From DASSBG01 sp963800395 (GTDB lineage Bacteria; Pseudomonadota; Gammaproteobacteria; Xanthomonadales; Rhodanobacteraceae), in contig CAWDBD010000001.1 in assembly GCA_963800395.1 (NCBI GenBank), forward strand, positions 62,001 through 126,000: a stretch of DNA of 64,000 nucleotides, given 5' to 3'. The notes beneath the pieces are model-generated. The model worked only from the letters and a program-made list of their open reading frames with translations, was not told the origin of the DNA and made no database searches. Both the position numbers and the translations under genes were made by a program. Of the stretch, positions 30,519 to 39,602 are shown in pieces; the stretch's first letter is position 1, and each line of letters starts with the position of its first letter.

Positions 30519-32091
30519 GATTCGCATCTTCTTCTACATCCTTTCGGTGCTTGCTTTGATCGGTGTGGCCGTGGCTGCGCCGTTCTGGCCGCATGCCTTG
30601 TACTACCTGATCCTGATCGTGCCACTGATCGGGCTTGGCTTCTACGATATCGCATCGCGGCACAACGTTCTGACCAACTACCCCATCATTGGCCACCTGC
30701 GCTACATGCTGGAATTCATCAGTCCCGAGATCCGCCAGTACTTCCTGGAGTCGGACAAGAGCGGCCGCCCATACAACCGGCAGCAACGCAATCTGGTGTA
30801 CGAACGTGGTCGCGGGGAGGAGGGCGTGCACCCGTTCGGGACCGAGTTCGACCCGGAGCAGGCAGGCTACAACTTCGCCCTGCACGGCATTGATGTGAAG
30901 AAAGTGCCCAAAGAGGCTGCCCGGGTGACCATCGGCGGCCCCCAGTGCCGGCAACCGTACTCGAGTTCGCGCCTGAACATCTCGGCGATGAGTTTTGGTG
31001 CGCTGAGTTCACGCGCGGTCCTGGCCATGAATCGTGGCGCCAAACTCGGTGGCTTCGCCCAGGACACGGGTGAGGGCGGCCTGGCGCCTTATCACCTTGA
31101 ATACGGCGCCGATGTGATCTGGGAGATTGCATCGGCCTACTTCGGCTGCCGTACCCATGAGGGCCGGTTCAACGACGAGGTCTTTCGCGAAAAAGCCAAC
31201 CGCGACGAAATCAAGATGATCGAGATCAAGCTGTCGCAGGGTGCAAAGCCCGGACATGGCGGCTTGCTGCCGGCGGCGAAGGTAACAAAGGAAATCGCCG
31301 AGGTGCGTGGCATCCCGGAGGGCAAGGACTGTCTCTCACCACCCACGCATCCGGAGTTCTCCACCCCACGCGAGCTGATGGAATTCATCGTTCGCGTGCG
31401 CGAGCTGTGCAACGGCAAGCCGGTAGGGTTCAAGCTGTGCGTCGGTCACCGCAGCGATTTCATGGGCATCTGCAAGGCCATGCTGGAAACGGGCGTTCGT
31501 CCGGATTTCATCACGGTCGACGGCAGCGAAGGTGGTACCGGTGCGGCACCGATCGAGCTCACCGACCGCATTGGCATGATGATCAACGAGGCGCTGCCGT
31601 TCGTGCACAGCGTACTGGTGGGCGCGGGTCTGCGCGATGACATCAAGTTGATAGCCAGCGGCCGCATCGTCAGCGGATTCGACATGGCACACAAGGTGGC
31701 CCTGGGTGCCGATGTGTGCAACATGGCACGACCGATGATGTTTGCCGTGGGCTGTATCCAGGCCCTGCGCTGCCATACCAATACCTGTCCGACCGGTGTG
31801 GCCACGCAGGACCCGCGTCGTGCGCGCGCCATCCATGTCGAGAATCGCGGCGAGCGCGTGTACCATTTTCACAAGGAGACCATGAACAGCTTCCTCGACA
31901 TGGTCGGCATCATGGGGGTGGATCACCCCGACAAGCTCACGCCCGGTCACATATTGCACCGATTGCCAGATCAACGGGCCGCCTCGTATGAGGAGCTTTA
32001 CCAGTATCTCGTACCGGGTGAGCTGCTGGGCGACAACATTCCCGAGCGATTTGCAGCCGCCTGGAACCGTGCCAGCGCCGACGCCTTCTGA
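30517..32091 (+). CDS. FMN-binding glutamate synthase family protein
   Basis: The protein of 524 residues resembles the central/FMN part of glutamate synthase (GltB) without the amidotransferase and NADPH domains. Residues 1-45 contain two membrane helices (IFFYILSVLALIGVAVAA, YYLILIVPLIGLGFYDIA). The FMN-binding barrel has SAMSFGALSSRAVLA, GEGGLAPYHLEYGAD, KPGHGGLLP and VDGSEGGTGAAP. Cys413, Cys419 and Cys424 in CIQALRCHTNTCPTG fit a [3Fe-4S] cluster. Homologues exist widely as single-gene proteins of unproven substrate. AAGGA stands 7 nt before the ATG at 30517, which decides this start over the upstream one at 30487. Confidence 0.85.
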   Translation: MIRIFFYILSVLALIGVAVAAPFWPHALYYLILIVPLIGLGFYDIASRHNVLTNYPIIGHLRYMLEFISPEIRQYFLESDKSGRPYNRQQRNLVYERGRGEEGVHPFGTEFDPEQAGYNFALHGIDVKKVPKEAARVTIGGPQCRQPYSSSRLNISAMSFGALSSRAVLAMNRGAKLGGFAQDTGEGGLAPYHLEYGADVIWEIASAYFGCRTHEGRFNDEVFREKANRDEIKMIEIKLSQGAKPGHGGLLPAAKVTKEIAEVRGIPEGKDCLSPPTHPEFSTPRELMEFIVRVRELCNGKPVGFKLCVGHRSDFMGICKAMLETGVRPDFITVDGSEGGTGAAPIELTDRIGMMINEALPFVHSVLVGAGLRDDIKLIASGRIVSGFDMAHKVALGADVCNMARPMMFAVGCIQALRCHTNTCPTGVATQDPRRARAIHVENRGERVYHFHKETMNSFLDMVGIMGVDHPDKLTPGHILHRLPDQRAASYEELYQYLVPGELLGDNIPERFAAAWNRASADAF

Positions 32092-32110
32092 CACCGGTGG
32101 CTGCTCCGGC

Positions 32111-32407
32111 TCAATTGGAAGCCTGGCCGGAACCGGCCCTGGAAACATCACTGCGCACCTGGGCGTGGCTGATCAGGGCAAAGATCAGGCTGCCGCCGAC
32201 GATGTTGCCAGCCAGCGTGGGCAGCGCGAAGGACAGGTAGCCCGTCCAGCCCAGCTGTCCGGAAAACACCATGAACAGCACTTCGGTCGAGCCGGCAATG
32301 ATGTGGGTGGACCTGCCCAGTGCGATCAGGCGGGTCATGCCGACAATGATCAGGATGCGGGCGTTTTCTGCTTCGATTTGTTCACGGTTGCTCGTCCTTC
32401 GGCTCAT
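32111..32407 (-). pseudogene. Remnant of a formate/nitrite transporter (YfdC-like)
   Basis: The 98-codon frame encodes what looks like only the C-terminal third of an FNT-family channel. IAGSTEVLFMVFSGQLGW and TLAGNIVGGSLIFALISHAQV match the last two membrane helices of YfdC/FocA-type proteins, which are normally 250-310 residues long. The first 15 residues (RRTSNREQIEAEN) could come from the original N-terminus after an internal deletion, or be chance. The presumed start lies inside the end of bpt. Without the pore helices it cannot be a working channel. Confidence 0.65.
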
Positions 32408-33119
32408 GCCAGCCGATGCTGTCGAGAAACTGTATCGGTCTGAACTGCGCCTTGTAGTCCATCTTCGGGTGACCCGCGATCCAGTAGCCGAGATACAGGT
32501 AGCCCAGATCCCGTTCCCGGGTTAACTGGATCTGGCGCAGTATGGCGTAGGTGCCCAGGCTGCGTTCTGCCTCATCCGGGTCGAAGAAGGTGTAGATCGC
32601 CGATGCCCCGCTTGCGCAGAAATCGGTAGCGGCTACCGCCAGCAGGCGGTCCCGGAGACGAAACTCCAGGAATACCGTCGGGCTCCAGTCGGCCTTGAGA
32701 AAACTGTCAAAGTCCTCGCGGCTGGCCGGGTCCATGCCACCATCCGGATGCCGCTGGCGCAGATACCTGCTGTACAGGTCGTGGCGTTCATGGCTGTAGC
32801 CCGGTGCCGTTTCATGCATGCTCAGATCGCTGTTGCGCTTCAGGCATCGGCGCTGTCCGCGGTTTGCCTTGAAGGCGGCAACATCCACGCGGCATGGCAC
32901 GCAGGCGCGGCAGGTTTCGCATTGCGGCCGGTAGACATGACTGCCGGCGCGACGGAAACCCAGTTGCAATGCCTGAGCGTAGTCTTCACGCTTGCGCCGG
33001 GAAGCCGGATCGAGCACCAGATTGGTGGTGCTGCGGTCCTCGAAATAGCCGCAGTCGTGAGGTAGCGTTTTCAGCAGACGTAGGTAATGGGGGCCGGTCA
33101 CGCGAGTATTCTGGCGCAT
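32382..33119 (-). CDS. bpt: Aspartate/glutamate leucyltransferase (N-end rule)
   Basis: This 245-residue protein belongs to the bacterial ATE1-like (Bpt) family. It has LPHDCGYFEDRSTTNLVLDP near the start, CETCRACVPCRV with paired cysteines, and RSLGTYAILRQIQLTRERDL and YLYLGYWIAGHPKMDYKAQF towards the end. Bpt adds Leu from Leu-tRNA to proteins starting with Asp or Glu, creating substrates for ClpS and ClpAP, both also encoded in this window at 19.4-22.0 kb. It is divergent from glmM. Confidence 0.9.
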   Translation of the reverse strand: MRQNTRVTGPHYLRLLKTLPHDCGYFEDRSTTNLVLDPASRRKREDYAQALQLGFRRAGSHVYRPQCETCRACVPCRVDVAAFKANRGQRRCLKRNSDLSMHETAPGYSHERHDLYSRYLRQRHPDGGMDPASREDFDSFLKADWSPTVFLEFRLRDRLLAVAATDFCASGASAIYTFFDPDEAERSLGTYAILRQIQLTRERDLGYLYLGYWIAGHPKMDYKAQFRPIQFLDSIGWHEPKDEQP

Positions 33120-33210
33120 TGCTCGCGCACGTCAACTGTCGTGCCGGTGGCTCTTGCCACGGGAGTCTGGCAATCTGGCGGCTGTTCAAGACGATTTTTC
33201 GGCAGGTGCA

Positions 33211-34566
33211 ATGGGCAAGTACTTCGGCACGGATGGCATTCGCGGCAGGGTCGGTACCTGGCCCGTCAGCGCCGACTTCATGCTGCGCCTTGGCCGCGCG
33301 GCAGGGACGGTGCTGACCGACAAGCAGGGCCGGGCTACCGTGGTCATCGGCAAGGACACGCGCGTGTCGGGCTACATGTTCGAGGCGGCACTGGAGGCCG
33401 GGCTGGTGGCGGCCGGTGCCGACGTGCGTCTTCTCGGTCCGGCACCGACTCCGGCTGTTGCCTGGCTCACGCGCAGCCTGCGTGCGAGTGCGGGCATCGT
33501 CATCAGTGCCTCGCACAACGGGTATCAGGACAATGGGATCAAGTTTTTCGGTGCCGGCGGAGAAAAATTGCCCGACGACGTTGAATTGGCCATCGAGGCC
33601 GAACTGGATCGCGAGTTCCGCACGGTTCCCGGCGATCAGCTGGGCAAGGCGGCGCGCATCGAGGATGCTGGTGCGCGTTATGCCGAACACTGCAAATCGA
33701 CACTGGCAGGCAGTTTCTCGCTGGTGGGCCAGCATATCGTCCTCGACTGCGCGCATGGCGCGACCTATCAGGTAGCACCCCGGGTCTTTCGTGAGCTGGG
33801 TGCCGAGCTCACGTGCATCGGCTGCAACCCCGATGGTTTCAACATCAACCAGGATGTCGGCTCCACGGCGCCCGGCTTGCTGCGGGCGACGGTGGCCAAG
33901 CGCTCCGCCACCCTTGGCATCGCCTTCGACGGAGATGGTGACCGTGTGCAGATGGTCGATGCCGAAGGCAATCTGGCCGACGGTGATGACCTGCTGTACG
34001 TGCTTGCACGTGACTGGCACAAGCGCGGCCATCTGAAGGGCCCCGTTGTCGGTACCCTGATGAGCAATGTCGGGCTTGAAAACGCATTGGCCGACATGGG
34101 CGTGGAATTGCAGCGCGCCCAAGTGGGCGATCGTCACGTGCTCAGGCAACTCAAGGAAAGCGGGGGCATACTCGGTGGTGAAACATCGGGTCATGTCCTG
34201 TGCCTGGACCGCACCACGACAGGCGACGGTATCGTCAGCGCGCTGGCGGTGCTGGAGGCACTGGCGAGCCAGGGCGAGGACCTGAGCACGGCGCGTGCCG
34301 GTCTGGTCAAGTTGCCGCAGACCACGATCAATGTCCGAGCCGAAGGCGGCGCCGATCTCGTGGCGGCTCCGGCCGTACAGGAAGAACTGGCGGCCGTGAG
34401 AGCTGAACTGGGCAAGCAGGGCAGGGTGGTGTTGCGCCCGTCCGGTACCGAGCCGGTCGTGCGCGTGACCATCGAGTCGGCCGATGCCGACCAGGTTGCC
34501 AGGCTGTCCGAACGTCTCTCCCAGGTCGTTCGCGCTGCCGCGTCCTGCCGCGGCTCCGGAGAGTAG
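33211..34566 (+). CDS. glmM: Phosphoglucosamine mutase
   Basis: The protein of 451 residues interconverts glucosamine-6-P and glucosamine-1-P for UDP-GlcNAc synthesis. It starts KYFGTDGIRGRVG; Ser101 in ISASHNGYQDNG is the phosphorylated serine; DGDGDRVQ binds magnesium and GGETSGHVLCLD is the sugar-binding loop. RPSGTEPVVRVTIE is the phosphate-binding loop of domain 4. CAGG precedes the ATG at 33211. In relatives I recall glmM directly followed by tpiA-secG; here about 5 kb of other genes intervene. Confidence 0.96.
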   Translation: MGKYFGTDGIRGRVGTWPVSADFMLRLGRAAGTVLTDKQGRATVVIGKDTRVSGYMFEAALEAGLVAAGADVRLLGPAPTPAVAWLTRSLRASAGIVISASHNGYQDNGIKFFGAGGEKLPDDVELAIEAELDREFRTVPGDQLGKAARIEDAGARYAEHCKSTLAGSFSLVGQHIVLDCAHGATYQVAPRVFRELGAELTCIGCNPDGFNINQDVGSTAPGLLRATVAKRSATLGIAFDGDGDRVQMVDAEGNLADGDDLLYVLARDWHKRGHLKGPVVGTLMSNVGLENALADMGVELQRAQVGDRHVLRQLKESGGILGGETSGHVLCLDRTTTGDGIVSALAVLEALASQGEDLSTARAGLVKLPQTTINVRAEGGADLVAAPAVQEELAAVRAELGKQGRVVLRPSGTEPVVRVTIESADADQVARLSERLSQVVRAAASCRGSGE

Positions 34567-34716
34567 TGGCGCAATTTCGGCGGCTTCGGGATTCAACGCC
34601 AATGCGGTATTCTGGAGGGCCTTTGGCAGCGGGCCAGGGGGCCAGGGCAGCAACACGCTTTTCGTTCCTGTGGATCTCTCCCCGCCGCCCCTGACCGCAG
34701 ACAGCCAGCCGCCATC

Positions 34717-35652
34717 ATGAACCACGTCCCCACACTCGACATCCGCCGCTTCGATTCCGATCGTGACGCCTTCGTCGCCGAACTGGGCGCTGCCTATCGT
34801 GAATTCGGTTTCTGTGGCATCAGCCACCATGGCATCACGCCCGAACTGATACAGGAAGCCTACGCCGACTTCCAGCGCTTCTTTGCCTTGCCCGCCGACG
34901 TCAAGATGAAGTACCACATGCCGGGTACCGGTGGCGCGCGTGGCTATACCCCGTTCAAGGTGGAAACGGCCAAGGACAGCGAGTACCCCGATCTCAAGGA
35001 GTTCTGGCATATCGGCCGCGAGCTGCCGCACGATTCACCCTACGGCGCACAGATGCCGGCCAACGTCTGGCCCGATGAAGTGCCCGGGTTCAAGCAGACC
35101 GGCCTGGCTCTTTATGGTGCACTGGATCAGCTTGGCGCGCGGGTGCTGGAGGCACTAGCTCTGCATATCGGCCTTGCCGGCGACTTTTTTGCCGACAAGA
35201 TCAACCACGGCAATTCGATTCTGCGTCCGATCCACTATCCGCCGGTCGAGCACGGCGAGATGCCCAACGTGCGCGCCGGAGCCCATGAGGACATCAATTT
35301 CATCACCTTGCTGGTGGGCGCCAGCAATGCCGGGCTGGAAGTGCTGACGCGGGACGGTAAATGGCTGCCAATCACCACCGAGGGTGACACCATCGTGGTG
35401 AATATCGGCGACATGCTGCAACGCCTCAGCAACCACGTCTACCCTTCCACCACCCATCGTGTGGTCAATCCTCCGGGAACCGATGCCGGCAAGCCGCGCT
35501 ACTCGGTGCCGTTTTTCCTGCATCCCAACCCTGACGTGGTGCTTGATCCGGTGCCCGAGTGCATCAGCGCCGACAACCCCAGCCGCTACGACACCAGCAT
35601 CACCGCCCACGAATACCTGCAGCAGCGCCTGCGCGAGATCCGCCTGATCTGA
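34717..35652 (+). CDS. 2-oxoglutarate/Fe(II)-dependent oxygenase, isopenicillin N synthase family
   Basis: The 311-residue protein has the HxD...H iron site His190, Asp192 (AGAHEDINFITLL) and His247 (TTHRVVNPPG). Arg261 and Ser263 in PRYSVPFFLHP would hold 2-oxoglutarate. The N-terminal DIOX_N part includes EFGFCGISHHGI. Such proteins act in varied small-molecule oxidations; the substrate is not readable here. It is a single-gene unit between glmM and the convergent opgB-like gene. Confidence 0.85.
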   Translation: MNHVPTLDIRRFDSDRDAFVAELGAAYREFGFCGISHHGITPELIQEAYADFQRFFALPADVKMKYHMPGTGGARGYTPFKVETAKDSEYPDLKEFWHIGRELPHDSPYGAQMPANVWPDEVPGFKQTGLALYGALDQLGARVLEALALHIGLAGDFFADKINHGNSILRPIHYPPVEHGEMPNVRAGAHEDINFITLLVGASNAGLEVLTRDGKWLPITTEGDTIVVNIGDMLQRLSNHVYPSTTHRVVNPPGTDAGKPRYSVPFFLHPNPDVVLDPVPECISADNPSRYDTSITAHEYLQQRLREIRLI

Positions 35653-35782
35653 TAGTCCGAGCGCGGATGGGTGCCGACATCAGGTACGTCAACCGAGGTG
35701 GTACCACATGGTTCCAGCATGAATCCGGGTCATTGTCGCAGGCCGATATCCGCAGTAGCGGGCAAGACCCGCTTTCGCTTTG

Positions 35783-38386
35783 TCAATTCAGTTTGCCGGC
35801 CTGTGCAGTAGTGGCTACGGCCTTGCCGGCATTTGTCGGGGAAGCACCGTCGATGTCGATATGCGGGAAGGCTACGGAGAACCAGTCGCAGGCCATGGTG
35901 TCGTTGCCCTTGTCGACGGTAATGCGCAGGGTATCGGCGTTGCGGGTGTCGAGGGTGACAGGCTTGCGGTAGTTGCGATCCAGGGTGAAGCGTGGAATGA
36001 CCTGTTTTCCGTCCAGGCTGGCACTGAATCCGACGATGCCGGTATCGGTGCGTGTCAGGCAGGAGCCGAGCAGCGGGTTGATTTGCGGATCCAGGGTCAG
36101 GCCGGCAAGGTGACTTACATCAAACTCGACCCATGCCGGCTTGTCGTTGTCCGGCTGCATCAGGATTCGCTCCTTCCGATTGAGGCGGATGGCATGGTAG
36201 GCGCGCTGGCGGGCGACGATATTGTCGAACATGAAGGCGGCGTTGATTTCCGTGCTGGCATGAGCAGGCAGCTGCTGCATCCGCACCACACCGGGAGCGG
36301 GTTCGCGCTCGGGCGGCAGGCCCGGCAGGCCGAATGCCTTGCTGAAATCGATGTGCTGGCCCGGGTGGGCCGCGGCCAGTTGTTTCAGCATGCGGCCGCA
36401 TTGGGGTGATTGCAGCTGTATGCCGTCGCCGTTGCCCACCTGTCCCAGGCTTGCCCAGGCGCCATTGGGCGAAATCCAGTCCAGCGCCAGCCGTCGCTGG
36501 CCGTTGTCGTTCCAGAATGGCGTGGCCTTGAACACACTGCGCCCTTTGCTGCCGGCGAGGGCAATCCATCTGGCTTCGGTTCCGCGCAGCAACAGCTGTG
36601 CGTTGGCGCTGTGCTGGCCGACAAACGCCACCAGCGAGCGACTGTCGGCAATCTTGTTCGCGCGATAGCCGGCCAGCTTGACGGGAATCTGCAGGCCATC
36701 CACCTCAAGCGCCTTGCCGTTCCAGCGGATGAGCCGGTTGTTCCGGCACAGCTGAAGTGCCGGGTGACCGCTCCACAGGGTCTTGCGCAGCACCCCTGCG
36801 GCCAGCTTGCTGTCGGGAAGTTTGCTGTCTTCGGCTTGCGTGCTGCCGCGGTCTTTCCCGGCCATGAACTCGATGTTCGATTTTACGCCCATGCGTGCCA
36901 GCACCGTTGGCGCGACATCCATGTGATACATGCGCGCTGGGCGCTGGCCCTTGCCCGCGTTCAGGATCATCAGCAAAGGCTGGCGCTCGGAGTCAGGCGG
37001 GTACAGGCGCGATGCGGTGTTGTACATGGCAATGTGGTCGCCCATTACCACCACGGTGGTGTTGTCGAACCCGGGCTCTCTGGAAAGTTGCTGAAGGAAA
37101 TGAGCCAGCAACTGGTCGGCACAGTGCACCGAGTCCAGCATCGGGTTGCCGATGGCGCTGTAGTGTTGGCATTCGGGCATCACGAAGCCTGCCGGCCGAT
37201 GGGTGTCGACGGTTTCCACCACGATGCTGAAGGGCTTGTCCGATTTTTCCCTGATCCGGAATGTGCTCAATGCCTGGCGGTACAGATCATCATCATGCAG
37301 ACCCCAACCTTCGGTCGGCAATCGGCCATGGTGCATGGCCTCGATCTCGTGGCTGCCCAGGGTGTGATCATAGCCGTGCAGGCTGAACAGCGTGCGCTTG
37401 TCGGTAAAGCCGAGGTCGGCGCCGCTCAACACCGTCTGGTCGTAGCCCGCCGCATGCAGGGCATCACCAAAGCAGGCCAGCTCGGGGTGGAAGCTGGCAC
37501 GTGAAGTGGCGTCGTTGCCTGGCACAAAGTTCAGCTTGTCGACGTTGCTTGTGCCGAAAACGCCACTCATGAGAAACGGTGCGCCGCATTGCGATGAGAA
37601 CAGGCCGGAGATGGTGTAGGTCGCGCCGGGGAAAGTGCGAAAGCCGGTGAAATCCAGCGCCTGCTTGCGCAGCCGATTGACGTTGGGCATCAGGCCGGGG
37701 AAGCGCTTGTTGTCGAGATAGGTGCGCTCGATGGACTCGAGATAGATCCATACCACGTTGCGTCCCGGCCGCGCGCGCACCTCCTGCGGGGCGCTGGGAC
37801 GGGTGTTGATCAGGGACCGGATGTGATCGCCCGGACTGGTGGTGACCTGTTTGCGGGTCTGCTCGGCTTGATCGTAATAAAGCGCCAGCCGCCTGGGCGG
37901 TGCATCGATTTGCAATCCAATGTAGAAAAGGACTGCTGCCAGCAAAATCCACCCGGATTTCAGAGGCACACGCGCGGCAGCGCGCAGTAGCATGATGCCG
38001 AGTGCCAGGCACGGCAGCAGTCCGATGACCACAAGAGCAGTGCCGACCGGCATGGCATGCAGAGCCGCGCCAAGGTTGCCGGCATCGAAATGAGCGAAGA
38101 AGCCTTCATTGAACGAGCTGGCCTGAAGAAACCAGGACACGGCATCGGCAAAAGCCAGAAGCAGGAGTGCAAACCATGCCAGCAGCGCCAGCCAGGCAAT
38201 GCGCCAGCCCAGGCTGCGAGCGGCCAGCACGCAGGCAAGCGAGGTCAGCAGAGCCGCCAGAATCTCGCGCAGCGCACGCGAGTGGCTGAACGGACCCACC
38301 GAGATCGCGAGCCACGCGGACAGCAAGATCCACGGCAGAGCGAGCAGCAGAGTCTGGCCCGCAGCATGAAGAAATCCCTTTCGCAT
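35783..38386 (-). CDS. Phosphoglycerol transferase (OpgB/LtaS-like sulfatase fold) with extra C-terminal domain
   Basis: The protein of 867 residues has four or five N-terminal membrane helices (residues about 10-160), then a periplasmic sulfatase-fold domain. WIYLESIERTYLDNKRFPGL and FPGATYTISGLFSSQCGAPF closely follow OpgB, with Glu217 and Thr256 or Thr258 as probable metal ligand and nucleophile; VVVMGDHIAMYN gives the late Asp-His ligands. OpgB moves phosphoglycerol from phosphatidylglycerol to periplasmic glucans. From about residue 520 a further 350-residue strand-rich region has no counterpart I recognise. The start at 38386 has GGAG 8 nt upstream; no glucan synthase (opgGH) lies nearby. 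Confidence 0.75.
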   Translation of the reverse strand: MRKGFLHAAGQTLLLALPWILLSAWLAISVGPFSHSRALREILAALLTSLACVLAARSLGWRIAWLALLAWFALLLLAFADAVSWFLQASSFNEGFFAHFDAGNLGAALHAMPVGTALVVIGLLPCLALGIMLLRAAARVPLKSGWILLAAVLFYIGLQIDAPPRRLALYYDQAEQTRKQVTTSPGDHIRSLINTRPSAPQEVRARPGRNVVWIYLESIERTYLDNKRFPGLMPNVNRLRKQALDFTGFRTFPGATYTISGLFSSQCGAPFLMSGVFGTSNVDKLNFVPGNDATSRASFHPELACFGDALHAAGYDQTVLSGADLGFTDKRTLFSLHGYDHTLGSHEIEAMHHGRLPTEGWGLHDDDLYRQALSTFRIREKSDKPFSIVVETVDTHRPAGFVMPECQHYSAIGNPMLDSVHCADQLLAHFLQQLSREPGFDNTTVVVMGDHIAMYNTASRLYPPDSERQPLLMILNAGKGQRPARMYHMDVAPTVLARMGVKSNIEFMAGKDRGSTQAEDSKLPDSKLAAGVLRKTLWSGHPALQLCRNNRLIRWNGKALEVDGLQIPVKLAGYRANKIADSRSLVAFVGQHSANAQLLLRGTEARWIALAGSKGRSVFKATPFWNDNGQRRLALDWISPNGAWASLGQVGNGDGIQLQSPQCGRMLKQLAAAHPGQHIDFSKAFGLPGLPPEREPAPGVVRMQQLPAHASTEINAAFMFDNIVARQRAYHAIRLNRKERILMQPDNDKPAWVEFDVSHLAGLTLDPQINPLLGSCLTRTDTGIVGFSASLDGKQVIPRFTLDRNYRKPVTLDTRNADTLRITVDKGNDTMACDWFSVAFPHIDIDGASPTNAGKAVATTAQAGKLN

Positions 38387-38562
38387 TACCACAACTCCAA
38401 GAAAGCATGTCACCAATATGACAGCCTAGTTACAACTTTGGCAGCGCGCAATCAATATCGGGATTCCGCAGGTGCGTCGACATTCTCCCGGCGGTCGAAT
38501 CCGTTTCATCCTTTCCTGCGTATCTGTCTCTGGAGGGCAACTGGTTCATTCGCGGAGATTGG

Positions 38563-39447
38563 ATGCGCTATTCGACCATCAGGACATCCGTCAGGCTGGG
38601 TTGTACCGTCCTGTCACTGCTGCTTGGTGGCTGCCAGGCGACCTTGTTCACTGCCATCAATGCCAGTGCGCATGACAAGGGTGTGCATGCCGATACCGGT
38701 ATCGTTTTTGATCCCGTGCGCAAGCTGAAGCTGGATGTCTATGCGCTGCCGGGCGCCCACCAGGCCCCGGTGGTGGTTTTCTTTTATGGCGGCAGCTGGA
38801 ACAGCGGCAGAAGGCAGTGGTATCGATGGCTGGGCGAGCGTCTCGCACAGCAGGGATGGGTGGTGGTCATTCCTGATTACCGCAAATACCCGCAGGTCGA
38901 CATGGACGGGTTCATGCGCGATGCCAGTCACGCGGTGGCATGGGCTCGCGAGCACGCGACGCGCTACGGCGGCTGCGGCGAGCATCTGTACTTGATGGGT
39001 CACTCCGCCGGAGCGCATATCGGAGCGCTTCTGGCCACTGACGGTCACTGGCTGCGGGCGGTGGGCATGCGGCCCGATCAACTCGATGGTTTCATCGGCC
39101 TGGCCGGTCCCTACGACTTCCTGCCCCTGAAAAAAGCGATGTTCCGTGAAATTTTCGGACATTCGCATGTGCGGCAGATCAAGTCGCAGCCCGTGCATTT
39201 TGTCGATGGCGACGAGCCGCCCATGTTGCTGCTGCAGGGCAAGGCCGACCGTACCGTGTATCCGCGCAACGCACGCTCGCTTGCCGATGCCATGAGAGCT
39301 GCCGGCGAGCCCGTGCAGTTGCGCATGTACCCCGATGTCGGTCATGTCGGGCTGCTGTTGTCCCTGTCGCGTCCGTTCGCCTACAAGGCCCCCAGCCTGC
39401 AGGCCATTGTGAACTTCATCCAGATGCGCTCGAACCACGATCAGTGA
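38563..39447 (+). CDS. Lipoprotein alpha/beta hydrolase (esterase)
   Basis: The 294-residue protein has a lipobox LLGGC (Cys24). The alpha/beta hydrolase fold is clear: oxyanion segment FFYGGSWNSG (74-83), nucleophile elbow GHSAG with Ser148, Asp229 in QGKADRTVYP and His261 in DVGHVGLL. It resembles carboxylesterases of the BD-FAE/kynurenine formamidase-like group; substrate unknown. It is divergent from the opgB-like gene and upstream of tpiA. Confidence 0.85.
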   Translation: MRYSTIRTSVRLGCTVLSLLLGGCQATLFTAINASAHDKGVHADTGIVFDPVRKLKLDVYALPGAHQAPVVVFFYGGSWNSGRRQWYRWLGERLAQQGWVVVIPDYRKYPQVDMDGFMRDASHAVAWAREHATRYGGCGEHLYLMGHSAGAHIGALLATDGHWLRAVGMRPDQLDGFIGLAGPYDFLPLKKAMFREIFGHSHVRQIKSQPVHFVDGDEPPMLLLQGKADRTVYPRNARSLADAMRAAGEPVQLRMYPDVGHVGLLLSLSRPFAYKAPSLQAIVNFIQMRSNHDQ

Positions 39448-39602
39448 CGGTGGCCATGCGGACTGGTGCCGCACTCGCTTGTGATCCCGATCCTGGTCCC
39501 CTGCGATGCTGTTTCGGCTTGCCGGTCGGCGCCGCGTGATTGCGAGTCGTGGCAGCTGCACTTATCCTTGCCTGTTCATCCGTTCCCGCTTGGGAGAATG
39601 AC

